Shown piece by piece: positions 7,748 to 17,765 of a stretch of DNA of 64,000 bases. The position numbers and the translations under genes are program-made. Numbering within the stretch: the stretch's first letter is position 1; the number at the start of each line of letters is the position of its first letter. Source of the DNA: Parabacteroides faecis (GTDB taxonomy: Bacteria > Bacteroidota > Bacteroidia > Bacteroidales > Tannerellaceae); the NCBI RefSeq assembly GCF_014647375.1, contig NZ_BMPB01000009.1:186001-250000 (forward strand), given 5' to 3'. The notes under the pieces were generated by a model. That model was not told the origin of the DNA. It saw only the letters and a program-made list of their open reading frames with translations, and did no database searches.

Positions 7748-10700
7748 ATGAAAAATGTCAGATTAACAAAATTAGGAGGTAAATCCGCCTTACTGATTAC
7801 CTCATTGTTGTTAACCCCGCTCTATGGTCATTCCGAAAAATCTTATGTTATACCGGAAGGTCAGGAAAAGACTGGAGTTCTTCAGCAAACATTCCAATTA
7901 ACAGGGATTGTCTTAGATAAAGACGGTTTCCCGCTTATTGGTGTAAACATCATGGAAAATGCAACCAATGGTGCAATTACCGATGCGGATGGTAGATTTT
8001 CCATTAAAGTAACTTCACAGTCCGTATTGCGTGTTTCCTATATTGGATATGTAACGCAAACGATAAAAGTTGGGAATCAGAAAGAACTGTCCATTACATT
8101 ACTGGAAGATACAGAAACACTTGAAGAGGTGGTAGTGGTTGGATATGGTTCTCAAAAGAAAGTGTCTGTAACCGGAGCTGTAGCTGCGATACAGACAAAA
8201 GAGTTAAAACAAAGTTCTGCTGCAAATTTGTCGACAGCCCTGGCCGGACGTTTACCGGGTTTGACTGCTTTACAGACATCCGGACAACCCGGAGGTGATG
8301 ATGTTACATTCTATTTGCGTGGTGCAAGTACGACAAATGGAGCAACTCCTCTGATTTTAATAGACGGCGTGCCACGCGACAATATTTCTACACTGGATCC
8401 GAATGAGATTGCTTCCGTATCCATTTTAAAAGATGCTTCCGCTACTGCTGTATTCGGTGTTCGTGGGGCTAATGGAGTTATCATGATTACTACACGCCGT
8501 GGCGAAGTTGGGAAAACTGAATTAAGTATTTCTGCAGATTATAGTTTGCAGCAATTTACCGCACAAGCGGATCGTATTCACTCCTGGGAGTTTGCCGAGT
8601 TACGTAATCAGGCATTTCGTAATGATGGGTATTCTGAAGCCGATTTACCTTATACGGACTATATGATTGATATGTATAGGAGTGGCAAAGATCCCGTATT
8701 TTATCCGGATAGAGATGTCTATAATGAATTTTTTAAGAAATGGGCTCCTCAAACTCGTGTTAATGTAAATATGAGCGGTGGTACTGAAAAATTAAGCTAT
8801 TTTATGAATGCGGCTTATTTGGGACAAGGAGGACAGTTCCGTACTGAATCAGAGAAAGATTTAGGATATGATCCAAGTTATAAGTCGGATCGTTATAATT
8901 TTCGTGCAAACTTAGATTATAAGGTTGCCTCCAATTTGAAACTCTCTCTGAATCTGGCATCTTATTTGGAAAAAGTAAATACTCCGCAAACAAAAACTCT
9001 TTTTGGAGGTAGCGTTCCCGCTATGATTGAAAATATGAGGGCTTATATTTGGGGAACACCTCCAACAGATCCGGGGCCATTGACCGCAGATGGCTATACA
9101 TTGATAGATGGAACATCTGTTCCGGCTGGTGAGGTCATAAATCAGTCCGGTCAGGATCGTAATACTTACGGGGAAATAAATCGTAGAGGATATCAGCAGG
9201 AAACAAATACCAATTTAAATTCCTCTTTAATAGTAGATTGGGGACTGGATTTTATAACGAAAGGACTGAGTACCAAATTTATGATCTCTTTTGATTCAAA
9301 AGCCGTGACAACCTTGCAGGGAGTTCGTTCGTATGATGCTTATGGTGTATCGGTCGCTAGAACAGCAGAGGAACAATCTTATTATACAAAAGTAAGAACA
9401 AATGAAAATAATGCTATTTCTCTTTCGAAGTCTATGTCGACCAACTATTATATGAATATGCAATATTCGTTGAATTATGTCCGGAAATTTGGGGTACATG
9501 ATGTAACGGGGATGGCTTTGGTTCAGCGTGATAATTGGCAGGAATATGCAGCGGATCTGCCTTATAATATGTTAGGAGTTTCAGCGCGTGCTACTTATGG
9601 ATATGATTCTCGTTATTTGGCAGAAGTAAATATTGGGTATAATGGTTCCGAGCAATTTGCCAAGGGACATCGTTTTGGCTTTTTCCCGGCTTTCTCTGCA
9701 GGCTGGGTAGTAAGTAATGAAAGTTTCCTGAAAGATAATAAGGTTGTTTCTAACTTGAAGTTACGGGCATCTTATGGTAAAGTCGGTAATGATAAATTGG
9801 GTAGTACACGTTTCCTGTATATAAGTAACATTACGAGTGGTGGTGGAGTGATACCTTCTTTAGGACGTGGACAAGCCATATCACAAGGGAAATTAGGAAA
9901 TACCAATTTGAGCTGGGAAATTGCTTATAAACAAAATTATGGTATTGATATTCAGTTGTTTAATGAGCTTTCTTTTACGTTTGACTATTTTAAAGAAAAA
10001 CGTGAAGGTGTATTGATTTCCCGTGGTACGGTTCCGGAAATTCAGGGAGTAGCTCTTGGCAATTTACCAAAAGTCAATATGGGACGTATTGATAATCATG
10101 GATATGAATTAGAAGCAACTTACAATAAGCGATTAAATGATGATTGGTCATTTACGGTAAAGGGAAATTTTGCGTATAATAAGAATACCCAACGTTTTAT
10201 GGATGAAGCACAGAAGACTGCTGATTATGCATATCGCTACAGGAGTACAGGATACAGTATCGGACAGTGTTTCGGATATAAAATAGACTATAGTAACGGT
10301 AATGGATATATCAATACACAGGAAGAGCTGGACAAAGCTTTGGCTACTTATCAGGTAGGAGGAACTCCTCGTATGGGGGATTTTCTTTATATCGATATAA
10401 ATGAAGACGGTGTAATTGATGAGAAGGATCAGGCCCCGATCAAGTATAGTGATATACCTCGTATTACATATGGTTTTTCAGGTTCTGTAAATTGGAAAAA
10501 TTTTGATTTTTCATTCTTATTTTCCGGTATGGCCAAGGCATCCCGTGTATATACTGGTTGGGGAGCTACAGAATTTGGTTTGGTTGGTTTCTATAGTGAT
10601 TATCATTTGCAGGCCTGGACTCCTGAACGTTATGCAAATGGTGAAGAAATTAAATACCCGGCTTTGGCGTCCTCTCCCGGAACTAGCCAGAAGGCAAATG

Positions 10701-10936
10701 ATTTCTTTATTATGGATCGCTCTTTCTTACGTTTGAAGAATATAGAACTAGGGTATACATTACCTAAAAAGCTTTTGAAGAAAGTCGGAATTAATAGTAC
10801 ACGAATTTATGTAAACGGGAATAACCTATTGACATGGAAAGCCATGAAAACAGATGCAATCGACCCGGAACAAAGTGCAGAGCTAAATTATCCGATTACT
10901 AAGATGATGAATTTTGGTATTAATGTGACATTTTAA
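7748..10936 (+). CDS. susC-like: SusC-family TonB-dependent outer-membrane transporter (first copy)
   Basis: This is the outer-membrane channel that imports oligosaccharides in a TonB-driven complex with its SusD lid. The 1062-residue length is typical. After an N-terminal signal (about 1-30) comes a carboxypeptidase-like regulatory domain (about 50-130; VLDKDGFPLIGVNI, ITDADGRFSI), then EEVVVVGYGSQKKVSVTGAV leading into the plug (NLSTALAGRLPGL, LILIDGVPRDN, IMITTRRG). The 22-strand barrel follows and ends with the aromatic NFGINVTF. It is 19 bases from susD and heads a susC-susD-susC-susD-lipoprotein run. A second SusC at 12.8 kb shares the C-terminal SFFIMD/LRLKN and AWTPER segments, so the pairs probably arose by tandem duplication. 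Confidence 0.95.
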   Translation: MKNVRLTKLGGKSALLITSLLLTPLYGHSEKSYVIPEGQEKTGVLQQTFQLTGIVLDKDGFPLIGVNIMENATNGAITDADGRFSIKVTSQSVLRVSYIGYVTQTIKVGNQKELSITLLEDTETLEEVVVVGYGSQKKVSVTGAVAAIQTKELKQSSAANLSTALAGRLPGLTALQTSGQPGGDDVTFYLRGASTTNGATPLILIDGVPRDNISTLDPNEIASVSILKDASATAVFGVRGANGVIMITTRRGEVGKTELSISADYSLQQFTAQADRIHSWEFAELRNQAFRNDGYSEADLPYTDYMIDMYRSGKDPVFYPDRDVYNEFFKKWAPQTRVNVNMSGGTEKLSYFMNAAYLGQGGQFRTESEKDLGYDPSYKSDRYNFRANLDYKVASNLKLSLNLASYLEKVNTPQTKTLFGGSVPAMIENMRAYIWGTPPTDPGPLTADGYTLIDGTSVPAGEVINQSGQDRNTYGEINRRGYQQETNTNLNSSLIVDWGLDFITKGLSTKFMISFDSKAVTTLQGVRSYDAYGVSVARTAEEQSYYTKVRTNENNAISLSKSMSTNYYMNMQYSLNYVRKFGVHDVTGMALVQRDNWQEYAADLPYNMLGVSARATYGYDSRYLAEVNIGYNGSEQFAKGHRFGFFPAFSAGWVVSNESFLKDNKVVSNLKLRASYGKVGNDKLGSTRFLYISNITSGGGVIPSLGRGQAISQGKLGNTNLSWEIAYKQNYGIDIQLFNELSFTFDYFKEKREGVLISRGTVPEIQGVALGNLPKVNMGRIDNHGYELEATYNKRLNDDWSFTVKGNFAYNKNTQRFMDEAQKTADYAYRYRSTGYSIGQCFGYKIDYSNGNGYINTQEELDKALATYQVGGTPRMGDFLYIDINEDGVIDEKDQAPIKYSDIPRITYGFSGSVNWKNFDFSFLFSGMAKASRVYTGWGATEFGLVGFYSDYHLQAWTPERYANGEEIKYPALASSPGTSQKANDFFIMDRSFLRLKNIELGYTLPKKLLKKVGINSTRIYVNGNNLLTWKAMKTDAIDPEQSAELNYPITKMMNFGINVTF

Positions 10937-10955
10937 TCATTGAAAGGAGAGTTAT

Positions 10956-12779
10956 ATGAAACTAACATATTTCTTAATATCTTCAGTTGTTCTGCTGGGA
11001 ACATTGAATTCTTGTTCTGATGTCCTGGATGTAGCTCCTGACGGAACGCTCACTATGGAGGAAGTATATGCAGACCCGGATAAAGTAGGGGCTTTATTGA
11101 ATGCTTGTTATAACAATATTCCTCAAAAGGGGTATGCCTATTGGTTTTTCGATCCTTTATTGACGGCTTGTACTGATGAAGGATGGTCTTCGGAAGAGGT
11201 GCAAGGTACAAGTATTCAGGCAATGTATAATGCGAATGAATCGGCTTCATCTCATCCGATAAGAGATATGCACGACGGACATGGTGCTGCCAATAGTGCT
11301 TATTGGACCAGATACTGGCAACAAATACGTCTGTGCAACCAGTTTTTGGAAAATATAGGAACGGCGGCTGTTAACAGTGAAACCGAACGTGCTCGTTTTA
11401 CTGCCGAGGCACATGTTATGCGCGCATTTTTTTATTCCGAGTTGGTTAAATGGTTTGGGAAAGTTCCCATCGTGGATAAAACGGTGGCGTTTGATGCTGA
11501 TTTTTCTACATTAAGACGCGAAACGGTATATGATGTGGTTAAATTTATTGTAGAAGATTGTGATGCCGGTCTCAATTCTGCAGAACTTCCCTGGCGTATC
11601 ACAACAGAAGATGAAGCTATGCGGGCAACCAAAGCATTGGCTTGGGCTATTAAATCTAAAATGATGTTGTTTGCGGCCAGTCCTTTGTTTAATGAGGGAG
11701 AAGATCATTGGGAAGAAGCTTATCAGATGAATAAGCAAGCAGTGGAGGAATTGAAAGAGAATGGGTATGAATTATTTTCCACATGTACAAATCCTTCTAC
11801 ATTTGGAACATATGGTGCCGCGGCTTTCCATCAACTGGTTTGTCAGAATGCAGACTATTCAGCAGGACCACGTGATAAAGAAACGATTTGGCAACATCGC
11901 GCCGGTGGTGTTTTTGTGTGGCATGTCGGTTATATAGGAAGTAGTATGGATGGTACTTACAAATGTGGGACATGCCCTACTCAGGAGCTGGTCGATGCTT
12001 TTGAAACAGCAGATGGTCAACCGATACTCGATTTGTCTAAACCTTATTTGGACGACAAACATTTGCAACCGAACTATAATCCTGCAAATAAACTGTATGA
12101 TCCTAAAAATCCATATAAAAATCGGGATCCTCGTTTGACTGCAACTGTTTTATGTAATGGTGATTCTTTAATATGGAACAATGGAGAAGTTTTTACAGTA
12201 GAAACTTATGTTGATGGTCGACATGGGATTAGTCTGGATCCGTCGGACAGAGCTCACAGTCGTACAGGTTATTATCATCGGAAATTAGTTACTCCGCAGG
12301 CTTCCAATACGAATCCGATAAATAATTCAAACTGGAAGTTCTTCCGATTAGGAGAAATTATCCTGAATTATGCAGAAGCGGCAGCAGAATCGGGACATAT
12401 AGCAGAGGCTAAAGCTGCTGTAGATGAGATAAGGGCCCGTGTGAATATGCCAGCTTTACCTGCAGGTTTATCAAAAGATGAAATGATTTTGCGTGTCCGC
12501 AATGAACGGCGTGTTGAATTAGCCTGGGAAGAGGTACGATATTTTGATTTGCGTCGTTGGCAGAAGCCGGATGGAAATTTGAATGCTACATGCCGCTGGT
12601 TGACAGGAATGAGAATTACAAAAAATAATGATGGCTCATTTAATTACCAACGGTATAACATCTCGTCAAATCCACGTGGTGGATATCAGAATAGAGATTT
12701 ATTATTGCCATTACCGTTGGACGAGGTGTCCCGTTTAGAGTCAACAACAGGAGTTTCCTGGCAAAATCAGGGATGGTAA
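10956..12779 (+). CDS. susD-like: SusD/RagB-family nutrient-binding lipoprotein (first copy)
   Basis: This is the surface lipoprotein that forms the hinged lid over the adjacent SusC and binds glycan. The 607-residue protein has a lipoprotein signal ending LGTLNSC (Cys20). The N-terminal SusD-like region comes next (WFFDPLLTACTDEG, YWTRYWQQIRLCNQFLENI, EAHVMRAFFYSELVKWFG with the TPR-like helices). The C-terminal RagB/SusD signature NERRVELAWEEVRYFDLRRW is near residue 510, and the protein ends SWQNQGW. The start lies 19 bases after susC. Its equal length and matching ending make it a clear paralogue of the SusD at 15.9 kb. Confidence 0.95.
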   Translation: MKLTYFLISSVVLLGTLNSCSDVLDVAPDGTLTMEEVYADPDKVGALLNACYNNIPQKGYAYWFFDPLLTACTDEGWSSEEVQGTSIQAMYNANESASSHPIRDMHDGHGAANSAYWTRYWQQIRLCNQFLENIGTAAVNSETERARFTAEAHVMRAFFYSELVKWFGKVPIVDKTVAFDADFSTLRRETVYDVVKFIVEDCDAGLNSAELPWRITTEDEAMRATKALAWAIKSKMMLFAASPLFNEGEDHWEEAYQMNKQAVEELKENGYELFSTCTNPSTFGTYGAAAFHQLVCQNADYSAGPRDKETIWQHRAGGVFVWHVGYIGSSMDGTYKCGTCPTQELVDAFETADGQPILDLSKPYLDDKHLQPNYNPANKLYDPKNPYKNRDPRLTATVLCNGDSLIWNNGEVFTVETYVDGRHGISLDPSDRAHSRTGYYHRKLVTPQASNTNPINNSNWKFFRLGEIILNYAEAAAESGHIAEAKAAVDEIRARVNMPALPAGLSKDEMILRVRNERRVELAWEEVRYFDLRRWQKPDGNLNATCRWLTGMRITKNNDGSFNYQRYNISSNPRGGYQNRDLLLPLPLDEVSRLESTTGVSWQNQGW

Positions 12780-12809
12780 TATGCTGTATAACTTGAAAAG
12801 AATCTAATT

Positions 12810-15800
12810 ATGAGCTACATAAAAAATAAAATATCCATATTGGCAGTTTGTGCTTGCTTGAGTTCTCCGGGAATATTAAGTTGGGCACAGAATGCAGATC
12901 CTTCTATTCAATTGAAAGGGTTTGTCATTGATGAGTTTGGAAAGCCGGTTTCCGGAGCTCTTTTAAAGTCGGAAAATGGGAAATGCGAGTATCTGACAAG
13001 AGTTGATGGTACGTATGAAATTGATATAAAGGATGGTAGTCGATATATTACGGTTTCATATATCGGTTATGATGATAAAAAGGTTTCTGTTGTAAATTTG
13101 GAAGATCAGGAATCTATTCAGTTGTCATATGATGCTGAGAAAATGGATGAGATGATCGATTTAGGATATATGTCGTTACCCCGGAAGGCGGTAACCGGAG
13201 CTGTTTCCAGAGCTTTGGGGTCCGATTTGGATAAATCTCCTGAATCGAACTTAACAAAAACTTTTGCAGGTCGGTTTACCGGACTGACGACCATAGAAAC
13301 AAATTCTGAATTATCCCGAGGAGCGTTGAGTTCTTCATCGACTGGGGTAACGCAACTGATCCGAGGACTTTCGACTATCAACGGACGGGAACCTTTAGTT
13401 ATTGTGGATGGTATCATTTGTCCTAATACGAATTATACGTATATTACTCCTAAAGAAATAGAATCAATAACTATACTGAAGGATGCTGCGACAACTGCTA
13501 TTTATGGTATTCAGGGTGCAAATGGTGTAATTTCGATTAAGACCAAGCAGGGACACATCGGAAAAACAAAAGTAGAGGTGAATTTCGACCAGTCATTTCA
13601 GCAAATGACGAAAGAACCTCTGTTTATTAATTCTTCTGATTACACAACAATGAGAAATCAGGCTGGATATAATGATGGTTTGGGGGCTTATTCTCAGTTC
13701 TCTAAAACAGAGATTGAACAATTTCAGGCTGGAGGCAATGAATTATATCCGAATAATAATTGGTATAAAATGTTTATACGGCCTTTGACTTTAATGTCCA
13801 GAGTTGGTGTTAATGTAAAAGGAGGAACCGACAGGGTTCGTTATTTTTCAAATGTGAATTATATGCACCAGCAGTTGCCGTTTAAAACGGCTAATGAAAG
13901 TGATTCCAAATATGATCCGACTCCTAAAAATAACTGGTTTAATTTCCGGTCGAATATTGATGTGAAAATAAATGATTATTTAAGTGGCTTCATGCGGTTG
14001 TCCGGAAATATTAAAACAGAAAAGACTGCGGGTTATGGAAATGAGACTATTTATAATCATATATTTAATCTGCCGCCGACTATGTATGGTCCGTTGACCC
14101 CGGCTGGAGAAGGTCTTAGCAATGGCAATCAGGTCGTAACACATGATAATGAAAAAACTCCTGTATATGGGATGTTGAACCGTTCGGGTTATATTCAGGC
14201 TCTTGTCGCTAATATCAACGCACAGGCCGGGTTGACTTTGGACATGGGTTTTCTAACTAAAGGTCTCTCCGTAAGTGGGACAATGGCTTATCAAACGAAT
14301 TCGGTGAATCAGACGACTACGACTCAGAATTTTGAACGTTATGTTCGTTCAAAGGATTTGTCAAAGTTGGATTTTTCATTATTGGGTTCAGATAGCAATA
14401 CCCCTCTTTCTTACGGAAAAAGTTCCACTTTCTATTATAATTTGAATCTTTTTGCGAATGTAGATTATAAACGTACGTTTGGTGATCATAGTGTTAGTGC
14501 TATGGGATATGTTTTTTATTTGCAACAGGAGAAAGAAGTCTCTTCCGGATCCGGTATGTTACCGTATAAGCGTGAAAGTTTGGGACTTACTGCAACCTAT
14601 GGTTACAAAGACCGTTATTTTGTAAAAGCAGATCTGGGATATTCGGGTTCTGAGCAGTTCCATCCGGATAACCGGTATATCGTGACTCCGGCTATTTCCG
14701 GTGCCTGGATCGTTTCTGATGAAGCTTTTATGGAGAACTTGAATTGGTTAAGTAATTTGAAATTAAGAGCTTCGTATGGTATTACGGCAAATGACCAACT
14801 GGGGGGAGAACGATTTTTATATCTGGATTATATCGATGTAAACGGAAATGAAGGGTTAAAAGGTAATCCGGATTTGATGGCAGAGAAGATGAAAAAGCAG
14901 AATTATGGTTTTGACCTGGGGGTGTTCAATGAATTAACCGTTTCGTTTGATTGGTATAAATCTTTATGTGATAATATGCTGGTCAGTAGTGCCGGTCTGG
15001 TTCCTGAATATCAGGGAACTGTACTTTCCAACTATCCGAAGACAAATACGGGAAAAATGGAAAATCATGGCTTTGAAATAGAGGCGATGTATGATAAAAA
15101 GATAAACGAAGACTGGTCTTTTTACGTGGGTGGCGCTTTCAGTTATAATAAGAATAAGGTTATTAATATTAATGAATCTCCTTATTCAAATGAATATGCT
15201 TATCCGTATCGTACAGAAGGTTTTAGTTATGGTCAACAGTGGGGATATCTGATTGATTATAGCAATGGCAATGGTATGTTTAATTTTCAGGAAGAATTAG
15301 AAAATAGCGGTTTAAAGTATGCATTTGGAACTCCTCGTGTCGGTGATTTTATTTATCAGGATTTAAACGGTGATAAAATAATAGATGAAAAGGATAAGGC
15401 TCCAATCTTGAATACTTCAATTCCGCAGCAGTACTATAGCTTCTCCGGAGGTTTTAAATATAAGGGTTTTGAGGTAAATCTATTATTTCAGGGTGTAGGT
15501 AAATTTTCCAGAACGATCAGTGGTGTAGGTGCATATGAATCTGAATATCAGGGTGTATTTACTGATCTTCATTTAAAAGCATGGACTCCTGAGCGTTGGA
15601 ATAATGGAGAAGAGATTACTTACCCGGCTTTGTCGTTGAAAGCATCTACTAATCATCAGCCGAACAGTTTCTTTATTATGGATGCATCTTACTTGCGTTT
15701 AAAAAACGCAGAGATCGCTTATACATTGCCTTTGAATACATCAAAGAAAGTTTTTGCAGAAAAAATCCGTTTTTCTTTAAGCGGACAGAATTTGTTTACG

Positions 15801-15902
15801 ATCGATAATATGCGCTCTAAACATATAGATCCGGAAGTGGCCAACATGGGTACTTTCCAACCGTATAGAGTGTATAATATCGGGGTGAGCTTAACATTTT
15901 AA
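12810..15902 (+). CDS. susC-like: SusC-family TonB-dependent transporter (second copy, divergent plug entry)
   Basis: This is the second outer-membrane oligosaccharide transporter of the PUL, 1030 residues. It has a signal peptide (about 1-26, ending SWAQ), a regulatory-like domain (IQLKGFVIDEFGKPVSGALL, DGTYEIDI), a plug (TKTFAGRFTGL, PLVIVDGIICPN, GVISIKTKQG) and a barrel ending YNIGVSLTF. One oddity is that the segment between regulatory domain and plug, normally VVVGYGxQKK, reads MDEMIDLGYMSLPRKAVTGAV here, so the canonical GYG is replaced. This may weaken or change TonB coupling. Spacing is 30 bases from the upstream susD and 11 bases to its own susD. It is clearly homologous to the first SusC but diverged, so the two may take different parts of one glycan. 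Confidence 0.94.
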   Translation: MSYIKNKISILAVCACLSSPGILSWAQNADPSIQLKGFVIDEFGKPVSGALLKSENGKCEYLTRVDGTYEIDIKDGSRYITVSYIGYDDKKVSVVNLEDQESIQLSYDAEKMDEMIDLGYMSLPRKAVTGAVSRALGSDLDKSPESNLTKTFAGRFTGLTTIETNSELSRGALSSSSTGVTQLIRGLSTINGREPLVIVDGIICPNTNYTYITPKEIESITILKDAATTAIYGIQGANGVISIKTKQGHIGKTKVEVNFDQSFQQMTKEPLFINSSDYTTMRNQAGYNDGLGAYSQFSKTEIEQFQAGGNELYPNNNWYKMFIRPLTLMSRVGVNVKGGTDRVRYFSNVNYMHQQLPFKTANESDSKYDPTPKNNWFNFRSNIDVKINDYLSGFMRLSGNIKTEKTAGYGNETIYNHIFNLPPTMYGPLTPAGEGLSNGNQVVTHDNEKTPVYGMLNRSGYIQALVANINAQAGLTLDMGFLTKGLSVSGTMAYQTNSVNQTTTTQNFERYVRSKDLSKLDFSLLGSDSNTPLSYGKSSTFYYNLNLFANVDYKRTFGDHSVSAMGYVFYLQQEKEVSSGSGMLPYKRESLGLTATYGYKDRYFVKADLGYSGSEQFHPDNRYIVTPAISGAWIVSDEAFMENLNWLSNLKLRASYGITANDQLGGERFLYLDYIDVNGNEGLKGNPDLMAEKMKKQNYGFDLGVFNELTVSFDWYKSLCDNMLVSSAGLVPEYQGTVLSNYPKTNTGKMENHGFEIEAMYDKKINEDWSFYVGGAFSYNKNKVININESPYSNEYAYPYRTEGFSYGQQWGYLIDYSNGNGMFNFQEELENSGLKYAFGTPRVGDFIYQDLNGDKIIDEKDKAPILNTSIPQQYYSFSGGFKYKGFEVNLLFQGVGKFSRTISGVGAYESEYQGVFTDLHLKAWTPERWNNGEEITYPALSLKASTNHQPNSFFIMDASYLRLKNAEIAYTLPLNTSKKVFAEKIRFSLSGQNLFTIDNMRSKHIDPEVANMGTFQPYRVYNIGVSLTF

Positions 15903-15913
15903 ATATAGATATT

Positions 15914-17737
15914 ATGAAGAATCTGATTAATATATTGATAGTTGCCGCTTTCGCGTTGTGTTGTTCTTCCTGTGCGGACTTGGATATAGCTTCCGATGGT
16001 CGTGTGTCGTTGAATGATATTTTCAATCGGTACGAACGTACATCTGCTTATTACTCCAATTGCCTGGGATATATGCCTCAGGTTGGATTTACGTATGAAA
16101 ATACCAATACACCCTTGGCTTCTTTTTGTGATGAAGCTCATGATGCGAATGACAATCAGGATGGTCCTGTATCCAAATGGTATAAAGGGTATACAACTTC
16201 TGAATATAATCCGTTAACAGCCAGCTATATGGATCCCTGGTCGCATTATTTTGAGGGTATTCGTCGTTGTAATACATTTTTACTTTGTATCGATGATCCG
16301 GAAATGGCCACTTATGCTTTTAATGAAGTGGAAAAGAACGGTTGGATTGCAGAGGTCCGTGTTGCACGTGCATTTTATTATTTACAACTGATAAAACGTT
16401 ATGGGGGAGTTCCTTTAATTGAGACTCCTTACGAGACAAATCATGATTTCTCAACAGACAAACGTTCCTCTTTTGAAGAATGTGCGGATTTTATTATTGC
16501 AGAATGTGATAAAGCTTTGGCTACAGCAGAATCTGAGGGACAATCAGTTGGTTTCCGTTGGCAAATTAATGATAATGAAAGAGGGAAACTGACACGGGCT
16601 TTTGCTTGTGCTGTAAAATCTCAGACAGCTTTGTATGCAGCAAGTCCTTTGTGGAATGATAACGGTGCTGGTAAATATACCTGGGAAAAAGCAACAGAAA
16701 TAACAAAAGAAACTTTAGATCTTTGTTTGAAACATGGTTTTGAGTTGTATAGCCAGGCTCCGGATCCTACAATCGCCCAAAATGCATATGCATATTATTT
16801 TATTACCCGGTCGGACCCAAGCCGTTCGTGGGATAAGGAAACTATTTATGAAACGACTTCCTGGCGTACAAATGTTTGGAAATTTGCAGGTACTCCTATC
16901 ACAAGTGGTATGGAGAAGGCTGGTGCCGGACCTTCGCAGGAATTGATAGATAGTTATGAGATGATTGATGGTACTCAACCTATTTTAGGTTATTCGGATG
17001 CTGAACATTTACAACCTATTCTGAATACGGCTTCCTCTTATGATCCGAAAAATCCGTATGCAAATCGTGATCCTCGTTTTTATGCATCGATCTATCATAA
17101 CGGATCAATCCGTTATTTGGATCAACCGAATGGAGATGTTGTAGAAACATATGTGGGTGGAAATTGTGGTATATCTGATAATGTGACAGATATTCGTTAT
17201 ACCCGTACTGGATATTACATGCGTAAATTCAATAATTTCAAATCCGGAATTGGGCAGGATGCAGATGGGCTTATGCGTATTTTCCGTTTGGGGGAATTGT
17301 ATTTGAATTTTGCAGAGGCGGCTTATCAGGCTGTAGGCCCGGATGTTCAGGTCGCTTCAAAAGTAGGGGCAGAAGCATTGTCTGCCAGAGATGCGGTTAA
17401 TAAGATCAGAACTCGTGCCGGTATGCCGGTTTTATCTGCCGGTATGTCGAAAGATGCTTTTGAAAAACGTTATAGAAATGAACGGCGTGTGGAATTGGCA
17501 TTCGAGGAACATCGTTTCTTTGATGTTCGTCGTTGGAAAATTTTAAGTGAAACAGACAATTTTGTGACAGGAATGAAAATTGTAAAAGAAGATGATGGAA
17601 CTTTCACTTATAATCGAATCAAACTTGCATCCCGCGGAACAAATACTGATAAATATTTGCTTTACCCGATTAAACAAACAGAAGTAGCTAAGATGCTGAA
17701 GCATACGGGTACTAACTGGCAGAATCCGGGGTGGTAA
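15914..17737 (+). CDS. susD-like: SusD/RagB-family nutrient-binding lipoprotein (second copy)
   Basis: This is the lid and glycan-binding partner of the preceding SusC. The 607-residue protein has the lipoprotein signal FALCCSSC, with the modified Cys at residue 20 in a CSSCAD context. The N-terminal helical region includes HYFEGIRRCNTFLLCI and EVRVARAFYYLQLIKRYGG. The C-terminal signature NERRVELAFEEHRFFDVRRW is near residue 515, and the protein ends NWQNPGW. It begins 11 bases after its susC, so the pair is tightly coupled. Relative to the first SusD it has the same length and the same DPKNPYxNRDPR segment, indicating paralogy. Confidence 0.95.
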   Translation: MKNLINILIVAAFALCCSSCADLDIASDGRVSLNDIFNRYERTSAYYSNCLGYMPQVGFTYENTNTPLASFCDEAHDANDNQDGPVSKWYKGYTTSEYNPLTASYMDPWSHYFEGIRRCNTFLLCIDDPEMATYAFNEVEKNGWIAEVRVARAFYYLQLIKRYGGVPLIETPYETNHDFSTDKRSSFEECADFIIAECDKALATAESEGQSVGFRWQINDNERGKLTRAFACAVKSQTALYAASPLWNDNGAGKYTWEKATEITKETLDLCLKHGFELYSQAPDPTIAQNAYAYYFITRSDPSRSWDKETIYETTSWRTNVWKFAGTPITSGMEKAGAGPSQELIDSYEMIDGTQPILGYSDAEHLQPILNTASSYDPKNPYANRDPRFYASIYHNGSIRYLDQPNGDVVETYVGGNCGISDNVTDIRYTRTGYYMRKFNNFKSGIGQDADGLMRIFRLGELYLNFAEAAYQAVGPDVQVASKVGAEALSARDAVNKIRTRAGMPVLSAGMSKDAFEKRYRNERRVELAFEEHRFFDVRRWKILSETDNFVTGMKIVKEDDGTFTYNRIKLASRGTNTDKYLLYPIKQTEVAKMLKHTGTNWQNPGW

Positions 17738-17765
17738 TTGAGAATATAATTAAAAAAAGCATACA

